Of a DNA stretch of 64,000 nt, positions 55,153-64,000 are shown piece by piece (position 1 is the stretch's first letter; each line of letters opens with the position of its first letter). The position numbers and the translations under genes were made by a program. The notes under the pieces are model-generated. The model searched no databases and was not told the DNA's origin. It saw only the letters and a list, made by a program, of their open reading frames with translations. Source of the stretch: Eutreptiella sp. 'Long Island Sound 2002' (taxonomy: Eukaryota > Euglenozoa > Euglenophyceae > Eutreptiales > Eutreptiaceae); NCBI GenBank assembly GCA_964036045.1, contig OZ038383.1, positions 91,051,086-91,115,085 on the forward strand, in the 5' to 3' direction.

Positions 55153-55168
55153 TACCTACCTACCTACC
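55153..55168 (+). repeat. (TACC)4 at the right end of element D
   Basis: Four TACC units abut the right target duplication. Some non-LTR elements end in short tandem repeats instead of poly(A). Confidence 0.7.
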
Positions 55169-55189
55169 TTGGGAAGTAGCGCTCGTAAC
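55168..55189 (+). repeat. Right target-site duplication of insertion D
   Basis: CTTGGGAAGTAGCGCTCGTA plus AC matches the left copy at 20 of 22 positions, after which LTR sequence resumes (CTTTCAAAGCGCCCC). Confidence 0.8.
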
Positions 55190-57022
55190 CTTTCAAAGCG
55201 CCCCAAGTGGAGCACATACGTGCAATCGAAGGTCATTGGTGTCAAGTTATTGTGTTTGGAAGGATTGGTCGGTTACTCAATCGAAGCCGAAGATATTATA
55301 ATATATTTGTGTGCCTTTCAAGGCACTTTCGCGTGTTTTTTCGCCAATATTTCTTTTTTTTGCCAGTCATGATGTCAAGTGGCGACCGTGTATCTCAACG
55401 TTGCGCTCAATTGACATCATGACCAAAGTATGTTGTGAGGGTACATTTTTCGGTGCCCAACATATCTTGGACCCGGCGAATAACTCCTCTTGGGCTTGGC
55501 ATATCGTGGCCGCCATGTTTGCGATTTGGGACCATCCAAAAACCTTGGGCTCACTTGGCGACCCTGCCATTCCGGAAACCGGAGGAGTTGGGCGACGCCC
55601 AAAAGATATGTTGGACACATATGACTTGATACCAATCCTGTGGCACACTCCGGTCCAAGTCAGGCATGTGCCTCATTTGCCCCAACCATGAGTGTGCGCA
55701 TTTTTGGCCATTTTGAGCAATTTTCCACACTTTCTGCCCGCCGTGCACCATGTTCAGCCACCTCGTGCACGCCGGACTCATGGACCAATGGACCATATAT
55801 GACATGGGTGTTATGGACATTGGTCCCCATGGTTCACACACCGCGTGGGCGAAGCGGAGCAACCTTCGTTAGGGTGCTAGCCCTAAGTGAGTGTGGACGA
55901 TTTTGCCATTTTGGCATATGTGGACCCAATTGGGATTGTCACCACGCCAAGTGGCATAGAGATCTATGAGGGTCAAGGGCATGGGAGTTTTTGTTGGCCT
56001 CCCGGTCGATCGCGCATGGAATGAAGAATCCGATCTCCAAGCCGGCGTGGAGATATACTATTGGGAGCACCCCCGAGTTTTGGCTCATTTCGAGCAGCCA
56101 AAATGACCCCCTTTTGGGACCCCAATTTCACCCCCCCCGTGTGGTCACTTGGCGGCCCCATATCTCTATGCCCATGGGAAGCCTGGACCTAGTTCCAAGT
56201 TGTACACTCAGATGAGCAACCTAGGTCCTGCCCTCTATCCTGCGAGTCATTGGCGTGGCCCTGGCTGGGCGAGCCACGCGTGGGAATGAGGCCAATTTTG
56301 GTGATTTTGGCGTCATGACCCCACTTGACGAACCCGTGGTGCCCTGATGCCGGGACCTCAGAGGGAACCAGGTTGGGTGAGGGCTCCAGAGAGTTGGTAC
56401 TCGAAGGGCATAGGGTCAGTTGCCTCGTCCCTACCTCTGGCGGGTCTGGACAAGGGGTCAATTTTGGAGATATTTGAGCTAATATCAGTTTGGGCTGAAA
56501 CAGCCCATTTTCAGCTACCAACTCCTAGGGGATAATGGCGGGGCCAGATCTCTGGCTCAGAGAGGGGTTGGGACCTGCCGTTAAGGGAGCATACGGAGCC
56601 ACTGTCGGTTGGCCTTGGACCCATCTTGGTTCCCAGGAACTCGCCTGTGGTTCGGCGGGACACCTCCCCTATTGGCAGGGTTTCAGGGTCCGGACTGAGC
56701 AGGGCATGGGTTGTGTTTGAGCTCCCGCCAACACCAGCCACTGAGAGGGTCGGACCTGGGATTTGGATATGAGTTGGGACTGAGTGTCCATTGTCCTGGG
56801 ATGCCCTTACCCCAGTCCAATCTGAACCCCATGTGTACATATTCTGATGTGTTGCTGTACATACGTTTGTTCCCTTGTTTCAGAGTGGCAAGGATCCTGA
56901 AACGCTTTGTCACATGACACGAGCGTAATGATGCCCTTCTGAGCGTAGTGCTTTGCCTGCCTGCTCACCTGTGCGTGTCCACCGCAGCGTCCCGTGGCCA
57001 GGCCCCCCACGGAAACGTGTCA
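55190..57022 (+). repeat. 3' LTR of element C, right part
   Basis: Colinear with 32158-33972. It contains the self-primer segment TGAAACGCTTT (56898-56908), again 125 nt before the LTR end. It ends ACGTGTCA. Confidence 0.9.
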
Positions 57023-57026
57023 ATCT
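57023..57026 (+). repeat. Right 4-bp target duplication of element C
   Basis: ATCT, the same as 30847-30850. It is followed by the continuation of the interrupted LTR. Confidence 0.8.
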
Positions 57027-57807
57027 TTGCGAGCCAAGGTCATGGCTCTGTTGGACTCCCGGTGGATCGCGTGTGGAATGGAGGATCCGATCTCCAAGCC
57101 GGCGTGGAGAAATACTATCAGGGACACCTTCGATTTTGGCTCATTTTGAGCAGCCAAAATGGCCCCCTTTTTGGGACCCCCAATTTCAGCCCCCCGTGTG
57201 GTCAAGTGCCTCGTCCCTACCTCTGGCTGGTCTGGACAAGGGGTCAATTTTGGAGTTTTTCGAGCTAACATCAGTCTGGGCTGAAACCGCTCATTTTCAG
57301 CTACCAACTCCTAGGGGATACTGGCGGGGCCCTATCCCTGGTTCAAAGAGGAGTTGGGACCTGCTGTTAGGGGAGCATGAGGAGCGATCGTCAGTTGGCC
57401 TTGGAGTTCCTTGGGCCCCAGGAACTCGCCTGTGGTTGGGCGGGCCACCCTCCCCCATTGACAGGGTTTCAGGGTTCGGACTGGGCAGGGCATGGGTTGT
57501 GTTAGAGCCCCGCCCATGCCAGCCACTTGGAGGGTCGGACCTGGGATGGGGATATGAGTTGGGACTGAGTGTCTCTTGCCCTGTGATGCCCTTATCCCAG
57601 TCCAGTCTTAACCCCATGTGTACATATCCTGATGTGTTGCTGTACATACCTTTGTTCCCTTGTTTCAGAGTGGCAAGGATCCTGAAACGCTTTGTCACAT
57701 GACACGAGCATGAGGATGCCCCTGTGAGCGCAGTGCTTTGCCTGCCTGCTTGCTTGCGCGTGTCCGCCGCAGCGTCTTGTGGCCAGGCCCCCCACGGGAA
57801 CGCGTCA
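57023..57807 (+). repeat. Element A 3' LTR, right part
   Basis: Resumes LTR sequence (ATCTTTGCGAGCCAAGG), with about 280 bases missing near 57205 compared with the B LTR. TGAAACGCTTT lies at 57683-57693, and the LTR ends GGGAACGCGTCA. The following GTATTATACG is not LTR sequence, which fixes the LTR end used throughout. Confidence 0.88.
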
Positions 57808-59601
57808 GTATTATACGCTTCTCAGGCTGCCCTATAATACACTGTCCCCAAACCCAAGTGCAAGCAAGCAAGCTTAAGGAACCACACCCTTTCTCTTAAA
57901 GAACGTAGGGTGGAGCCCCTGGGTAAGTTAAACAAGGGTTTTACCGTGCGCAACACGCGTGGCCTACCCTTTAATGCACCATATGCATGCACGGGTATGC
58001 AGGAAGCCGTCAATCTCCTACTCTAAAAATCCTCTCTTCCAACAATCCATACCACAAGCACGAACTCCACCAGGGGGTGGCCCCTCCCGGGCTTACTTAC
58101 CTTACCCACCGCTGGAGAGCGAAGCAGGGGGGGGAAAAACGAGTCACAAGCGATGCAAGCGTTTATGCCCGCGTGTGTATGTTCTAATCACCCAATCTCC
58201 CCTCTAATCATCGTGCAATCTTCTAATCTGTCCCTCTACTCTATATTTGCGTTGCTACACTGCGCGTTCACGATGACACGAGACAAGCAATGTGCATGCT
58301 GCATACGAGACAAACAAGATGTTGTATGTTTATACCTTGTTCTTTGAATTCATATTGAGTTTCTTGAATTCTTTCTTCTTTATTGCTCCTACAAGCAAAC
58401 GTGGAATGTCTACGTTTATTATTTATTGTGTGTCTTGTCATTTGCTTATTATTACGTGACACACTGTTTTAATCTTATTATGTTTCTCTTTTCCGGCGCC
58501 TAATTAGGATGCGCTCCGGCGCGCCGCTTTTCTCTGCGTATAAAGCCAGGAATTTAAAATTTCCTGTGATAAAGAAAAAAAACGTAAAAATGTGCATTCA
58601 ATGCACATGGGAATTCGGGACATCTGTGTGCCGTCAGAAAAATTCTAGGCCGTCATTTGACAGATTTTTGTGTTTGCGTCGATCGTTGCGTGTTTGTCAG
58701 TTCCCCAACCCTTCGTCCTTTCTGCAGATATCCTGGGGCACAAACAGTGGAGTAGGCCTTGTTCATGCCGAAAAACTGACTCCTGGACCACTGTCCTGAA
58801 TTTCAGACCCCCATGAGGGTAAATTATTCTTCAACGCACTAAGGACAGATCAGGTCATACAGCAGGTTCATTGAGACCCCAGACAGCGTGCCCTGATCAT
58901 GCCCTGCGTTTTGTTTTGCGTATTGCACTGCGTTTTGCCACTTAGAGGGAGAGGGTTATGCACACATGAATTGGCATGCCCTTTCTAACCCCCTACCAAG
59001 CAACAGCTGCCCCGGCGATGCCAATAAGCGCAGTGGGAGCTGTAGGTGTCTGTTACGACTCAGCAAAACCTGGCAACTGCCGTGACGCAGCACCTTCTTT
59101 CCAATGTTAGGATGTTATAGGAAATTTCAAATAGATGTTGAAGCCATGGAGAGGCCAGGAAAAATTCCCTTTCTCCTTTGAAACGCAAAAGTGGTGGCTA
59201 CCACAGCTCAAGGGGGGAGGAAAAAAAATGTATTTCCCTGCCAAAAGGTTAGGTTTAGTTGCTATAAAGAGGCTTAAAGACAGAGCTCATTTTTATCTTA
59301 GTATTGGCCAATCCAAAAAGGGGTGACAAGACATTTTGACCTATAAAAACAAGCATTGATCTTTGGATGTTGTGTGGACCCCTGGCCCCCAACTGATTGA
59401 TCTTATACACCATTTCCTGGAGTTACTGGGGCGCTGACATTAATCTAGAGCCTATATATGTTTGTAAGTATTCTCATGAATGCTTACCTATTCTAGTGGT
59501 CTGCACCCTAGGAGGCTGGGGCACCTCTTTTTGAGAGGTCCTGGGTTCGATCCCCAGTCAGCCTAGCTAAGTAGGAATATCTGATGTGACATGGCAGTGA
59601 C
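57808..59601 (+). other. Non-repeated flanking DNA without recognised genes
   Basis: This sequence matches no other part of the window and is more AT-rich. Reading frames are at most about 96 codons and look random. Features noted: TATAAA at about 58539, a palindrome AGGAATTTAAAATTTCCT at about 58548-58565, TATAAAAA at about 59343 and a Pol III-like box pair near the right end. No coding gene can be supported. Confidence 0.5.
59489..59565 (+). other. tRNA-like / SINE-like Pol III box pair
   Basis: TATTCTAGTGG (59489-59499) fits 9 of 11 positions of a Pol III A box. GGTTCGATCC (59544-59553) is a perfect B box within a T-arm CTGGG-TTCGATC-CCCAG. Between them ACCTC-TTTTTGA-GAGGT forms a 5-bp stem with a 7-base loop like a tRNA-Lys(UUU) anticodon arm. 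The spacing is wrong for a tRNA, and no acceptor stem closes. It is at most a tRNA relic or SINE. Confidence 0.35.
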
Positions 59602-62600
59602 TGACGCGTACCCGTGGGGGGCCGGCCACGGGACGCTGCAGTGGACACGCGCAAGTGAGCAGGCAGGCAAAGCACTACGCTCACAAGGGCATCAATGCGC
59701 TCATGTCATGTGACAAAGCGTTTCAGGATCCTTGCCACTCTGCAACAAGGGAACGAAGGTATGTACAGCAACACATGAGGATATGTACACATGGGGTTAC
59801 GACTGGACTGGGGTAAGGGCATCACAGGACAATAGACACTCTATCCTAACTCGTATCCGAATCCCAGGTCCGACCCTCTCAGTGGCTGGTGGGGGCGGGG
59901 GCTCAAACACAACAAATGCCCTGCTCAGTCCGGACCCTGAAACCCTGCCAATGGGGGGGGTGTCCCGCCCAGCCACAGGCGAGTTCCTGATAACCAAGAT
60001 GGGTCCAAGGCCGTCCGACAGTGGCTCCCTATGCATGGCAGGTCCCAACTCCCCTCTGAGCCAGAGATATGGCTCCGCCATTATCACCCAGGAGTTGGTA
60101 GCTGAAAATGGGCTGTTTCAGCCCAAACTGATATTAGCTCGAAAAACTCCAAAATTGACCCCTCGTCTGGGCCCGCCAGAGGTAGGGGCGAGGCAACTGA
60201 CCCTATGCCCTTCGCATACGAACTCCCTGGAGCCCTCACTCAACCTGGGTCCCTCTGAGGTCCCGGCATCAGGGCACCACGTGTTCGTCAACTGGGGTCA
60301 TGATGCCAAAATCACCAAAATTGGCCTCATTCCCACGCGTGGCTCGCCCGGCCAGGGCAAGGCCAATGACTCGCAGGATAGGAGGCAGGACCTGAGACTT
60401 TTATCTGAGTGTACAACCTGGGAGTAGGTCCGGGCTCCCTATGGGCTTAGAGGAATGGGCCCGCCAATTGACCACACGGAAGGGGGAAATTGGGGTCCCA
60501 AAATGGGGTCATTTTGGCTGCCTGAAATGAGCCAAAATTCGGGTTGCACCCAATAGTATATCTCCACGCCGGCTTGAAGATCAGATTCGCTATTCCATAC
60601 GCGATCAACCGGGAGCCCAACCAGGACACCCATGCACTTGGCCCTCAAAGATCTTCATGCCACTCGGCGTGGTGACGATCCCAATTGGGTCCACAAATGC
60701 CAAAATGGCAAAATTGCCCACACTCACTTTGGGCTAGCACTTTAACGAAGGTTGCTCCGCTTCGCCCACGTGGTGTGTGAACCATGGGGACCAATATACA
60801 TAACACCCATGTCGTATATGGTCCATTGGTCCATGCGTCCGGCATGCACGGGTGGGCTCAACATAGTGCACGGCGGGCAACAAAAGTGGAAAATTGCTCA
60901 AAATGGCCAAAAATGCGCACACTCATGGTTGGGGCAAATGAGGCACATGCCCGACTTGGACCGGAGTGTGCCATAGGATTGGTATCAAGTCATATGTGTC
61001 CAACATATCTTTTGGGCGTCGCCCAACTCCTCCGGTTTTGGGAATGGCAGGGTCGCCAAGTGAGCCCATGATTTGGGATAGTCCCAAATCGCCAACATGG
61101 CGGCCACGGTATACCAAGCCCAAGAAGAGTTAATCGCTGGGTCCAAGACAATTTGGGCACCGAAGTGTGTACCCTCATGACATACTTGAGTCATGATGTC
61201 AATTGAGCGCAACGTTGAGATACACGGTCGCCACTTGACATCATGACGGGCCAAAAACGGCAAAATTGGCACAAAGACACACAAAAGTGCATTGAAAGGT
61301 GCACAATTATATTATAATATCTTCGGCTTGGATCGTGCAATCAACTAATCCTTCTAAACATAATGACTTGACACCAATGACCTTCGATCCCACATATGTG
61401 CTCCACTTGGGGCGCTTTGAAAGGTTACGAGCGCTGTCTTCCAAGTGGGCACATGAAAATATGGAAAATTGCAAAACACACACCTTGCTCTCAACGCATC
61501 GCTTTGGGATCGCCACACAAGCTTCCCTTCACGAAGGTTAGGCTTGCAATTGATCGTGGGGAGTATGGAGAAGGGACTTACACAATTTGAGGTCCATTGG
61601 CGGTTCCATCGCTCTTAGCCAAACCCGCCAAATGGGCACGCACTACAACACATGGCACATACCACATATTGCCCAAAAAGGTAGCTCCCCCCACGATATG
61701 TCATGCCCTTTCAAGGGCATAACTTTGTGTCAATGGCTCAAAGGAACTCAAGGAGAGTTCCTATGCAACACCAACACTCGTGCGCTACACTCGAAATTTA
61801 TCCTAACGCACGCAATATCATGGCCATAGAGTTAAAACGCAAACTCTACCCTCTTGACCATGATCCATTACACTAGCGCGCACGTGTGGAGACGCAAGGC
61901 ATATGCTGCTTCCTAAATTACGTCGGGAGTATTGTGAATACATCCCACGTTTCCTTATTGTCATTCCTCGCAAGCAACACGAGATATAACCTTCACAAAT
62001 GGCCTCACGAATCAACTTTGTTTTGCCCATATCTTTAAGACAAATGGAGGGCAGGATAAAAGGAAAGTTGATTCGTGCATAGGGAAGCACGTAGGTCCAC
62101 TCGAAAGAGGTCAAATCAAGTGCGGGGATGTCGAAGTCGAAAATCCGATTTCGACATCCTGAAAAATTCGGATTAAGGTTGCGAGTGTAAGATGTGTAAA
62201 TTACGGAAGCATCCATGCAGTTCCTGACGACTTTGGAGCCTTCGTGACGGATTGCGTTGAAATTTCCATTAATTACAGTCAAACTGGCGGTTACGGTAAA
62301 GTCGCGATCCAACCGCCAGCAGTCAAAACAGTGAATATCAGAACAGAAGCGTAAAAATTGACGGAAACAATATGAAAATAAAACCCTGTTGATTCCTGAT
62401 GTTCTGACATATAAATCTCCGCTGGCGGTGCATCGGTTGCCGATGCGGGGCTTTACGGCAAGGAACACGCTCCCGCCGGGCTCGCACCGGGCGTCAACGG
62501 GCGCGTTCCGTACATGGGGTTAGTGGACCGGAGACCGGTTTTCCCTTCCGTGCTTGGGGTTAGTGGACCGGAGACCGGTTGTATGCCGTAACCTAGCCAT

Positions 62601-62638
62601 GGCCGTAACCTAGCCATGGGGTTCTGGGTACCGCTTCA
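59602..62638 (-). repeat. 3' LTR of a minus-strand copy (element E), 3.04 kb
   Basis: Read on the minus strand it starts TGAAGCGG (62638-62631) and ends GTACGCGTCA (at 59602). The self-primer segment appears as AAAGCGTTTCA on the plus strand (59715-59725). The inverted repeats near 62040-62160 are conserved. An extra duplicated phrase, GTTAGTGGACCGGAGACCGG, occurs twice near 62517-62580. Confidence 0.88.
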
Positions 62639-62649
62639 CCCCCCTCCTT
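62639..62649 (-). other. Polypurine tract of element E
   Basis: CCCCCCTCCTT on the plus strand is AAGGAGGGGGG on the minus strand, directly before the LTR start. Confidence 0.85.
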
Positions 62650-64000
62650 AGGGCAAACCCTGGGGGGGGCTCGATAATACCCAAGCATGGCAGCGGGTAC
62701 CCAGGACCATATCCTGAAGGGGGGGGTGTCACATCCTCACTTCAGGCTGATTCGCAGGTCAGGCTCCAAACTGCACAGTAAGACAGGTATAGTGCTGTAG
62801 CGTCTTGTAACTTCAAGTATAGTATCAAGTATCAAGTCCCGGGTCCTGGCGGCGATTGTTCGGCATCCAAAGGACCCGTTAACCCATACCAGGCGCACCG
62901 GGTGCCGGCTGCTACGGTCACCACCACATTGGCAGTGGCATACACGGCCAACATAGGCGACACACGACGACAGAGGTGGTCCCACAGGTCGAGAGCGACC
63001 ACAAAGATCCATCAGGCTACCCCAAGCTTCCCAAAGCCCGCTGACTGGGGAGAGTCCCCACGGGTCCTTCCTCGGGCGCACCATGTTCATATCCATACGA
63101 CGCGAGTCCAGAGTGATACAGCCGAACTCCTTAAGGGATCTTAAGGGAGCTCCTCCTGAAGGGATCGGGCATCAAGGCCGTCTTTTCCCTCGCCCTATTA
63201 CCACGAAAGCCATACATGAGGGAGTCCTCATGCAGTGTGGGCGGAGGCGTCGACTCCTCAAACCACCAGTTTCCCAGGCACACTGACCGAGGTCAGGAGC
63301 ACCGGAGGCCGCCATCCGACTGCAAGTGCGTCTGCGAATCGGTAGGCTCACACTGGGACTGACAGTGGCGGACCGCTGGGAGTGTAGTCAGGCAACTGGG
63401 CTTCCCGCCTGGCGCCATCTGGATCTCCACATCACAGCGAATAGGGCAACACGGTATCAGGGGCACTCAAACAGAAGAGTAAGTATTTAGGTACTGGTCC
63501 AGGCTGGACCTGCAGTAAAAGCATGTAAACGGCGACTCAGGGCGTCTCCGTATCCCGATTCGTGGTGAAAAACAGTCCATCTCTCAGCAATGGGCTGATG
63601 ACCCTTTACATACAGATGCACATATCCTGGAGGGCAGAAAAACAAGCAATAATCTGGGTAAAGAGGCGTGTAAACACGCTCTGGATAGAGCGCCAAACCA
63701 CGCCACGGTCAGGATAAGGCAATGCAGGAGGGTGGACAGGAAGACGCCTGAGTTCAGGCCATATATAGTCAGCTGACACACGTCGACTGGTCTGGATTCC
63801 GCAAGTGCCATGGAACCAGACCACACACCAAAAATTCGCAATGCCGATGACAGCGGCATCCGTTGCGCAACGCCGTATGGGCTTCAAGGCCCCAAGAGCT
63901 CAGAGATATGAAGGTCAGTCGCCCTACCTGGTTTCCCAAGGATTCAGCAGGTGGGGAGTGACGAAAAGAATTGAAGAGAGGGGCCATCCTCCTCTGGATT
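62650..64000 (-). mobile_element. Element E internal region: 3' untranslated part only
   Basis: Reverse complement of the 3' regions at 18480-19840 and 43300-44780, up to the AATCCAGAGGAGGATGGCCC phrase at the window edge. The pol stop codon should lie roughly 100-180 bases beyond 64000. No coding sequence of this copy is inside the window. Confidence 0.8.

Larger units (their letters stand above)
46099..55167 (+). mobile_element. 9.07 kb non-LTR-like insertion (element D), probably 5'-truncated
   Basis: It is absent from all other LTR copies at this site. It is flanked by a 22-bp imperfect duplication of the target, too long for a gypsy integrase and usual for target-primed reverse transcription. 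The first ORF has RNase H and a Cys/His knuckle of the LINE ORF2 C-terminal type, but no RT is present ahead of it. That fits 5' truncation. The right end is (TACC)4 (55153-55168), a possible 3' tail. The plus strand is strikingly rich in C over G, unlike its surroundings. Five ORF blocks follow each other on the same strand. Confidence 0.75.
30851..57022 (+). mobile_element. Full-length Ty3/gypsy chromovirus (element C) inserted in element A's 3' LTR
   Basis: Both borders are LTR ends (TGCAGCGG on the left, CGTGTCA on the right), flanked by ATCT. The flanks join into continuous LTR sequence: GGCATGGAG-ATCT-TTGCGAGCCAAG corresponds to GGCATGGAGATCTTTGGG at 7916-7933 of the B LTR. About 9.1 kb of the length is the secondary insertion D in its 3' LTR. 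In about 350 bp compared by eye (31021-31370 against 44961-45310) the two LTRs differ at about 13 sites, so this is not a very recent insertion. Confidence 0.9.
1..57807 (+). mobile_element. Outer Ty3/gypsy chromovirus (element A), split by two nested elements
   Basis: If 5670-23003 and 30851-57022 are removed, the remainder reads in normal order: LTR end, primer site, gag, protease, RT, RNase H, integrase, chromodomain, polypurine tract, 3' LTR. The gag-protease block stops at GACGACCAG (5661-5669), and the RT side resumes at 23004 with TCGTGGCTTTCG. In the uninterrupted copies B and C these two sequences lie side by side. That two pieces about 17 kb apart belong to one element is inference. 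The 3' LTR continuity (30850 to 57023) is directly supported by a 4-bp target duplication. One inconsistency remains: the visible 5' LTR end (1-195) does not resemble the end of the 3' LTR. Confidence 0.75.

Noticed and set aside
58509-58799. 96-codon ORF in the non-repeated flank
   Set aside because: No recognisable motif, no homologous copy in the window to compare, and length within chance for this composition.
59489-59565. Functional tRNA-Lys(UUU) gene
   Set aside because: Distance from A box to anticodon arm is about 15 bases too long, the variable region is one base, and no 7-bp acceptor stem forms.

Overview
The window is eukaryotic mobile DNA almost end to end. I recognise no host protein gene, no rRNA gene and no intact tRNA gene. 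Everything readable belongs to one Ty3/gypsy chromovirus family (protease DTGA, RT with FVDD, RNase H, HHCC/DDE integrase, C-terminal chromodomain) plus one unrelated 9.07 kb insertion. GC-rich coding DNA, very long LTRs and nested insertions suggest a large repeat-rich genome, such as an alga or another protist. I cannot name the organism.

Layout. Positions 1-57807 form a nested stack. An outer element (A) starts with the end of a 5' LTR (1-220), a primer site and a degraded gag and protease (549-5669). A second full element (B, 5670-23003) sits exactly at A's protease/RT boundary: LTR 5670-8958, gag 9293-13648, pol 13649-18474, polypurine tract 19844-19854, LTR 19855-23003. A's RT-RNase H-integrase-chromodomain resumes at 23004-27198, followed by its polypurine tract and 3' LTR (28695-30850, resuming 57023-57807). 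A third element (C, 30851-57022) lies inside that 3' LTR with a 4-bp ATCT target duplication. C's own 3' LTR is interrupted by element D (46099-55167), a non-LTR-like insertion flanked by a 22-bp imperfect target duplication. After about 1.8 kb of apparently non-repeated DNA (57808-59601), a minus-strand copy (E) begins with its LTR (59602-62638) and runs off the right edge.

Mechanism. The 11 nt directly after the LTR (AAAGCGTTTCA) are not complementary to a tRNA CCA end. They are exactly complementary to TGAAACGCTTT, which lies 125 nt before the LTR end in elements B and C and in other LTRs. This is the arrangement of self-primed Tf1/sushi retrotransposons. Gag and pol are in one frame, separated by a single UAG inside a conserved stem, so pol may be made by readthrough. 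A roughly 250-residue module of unknown function lies between protease and RT.

All copies carry stops and indels, so none can make a full product now. D carries an RNase H plus a LINE-type Cys/His knuckle, followed by several unrecognised tandem ORFs, and is the least familiar part of the window.
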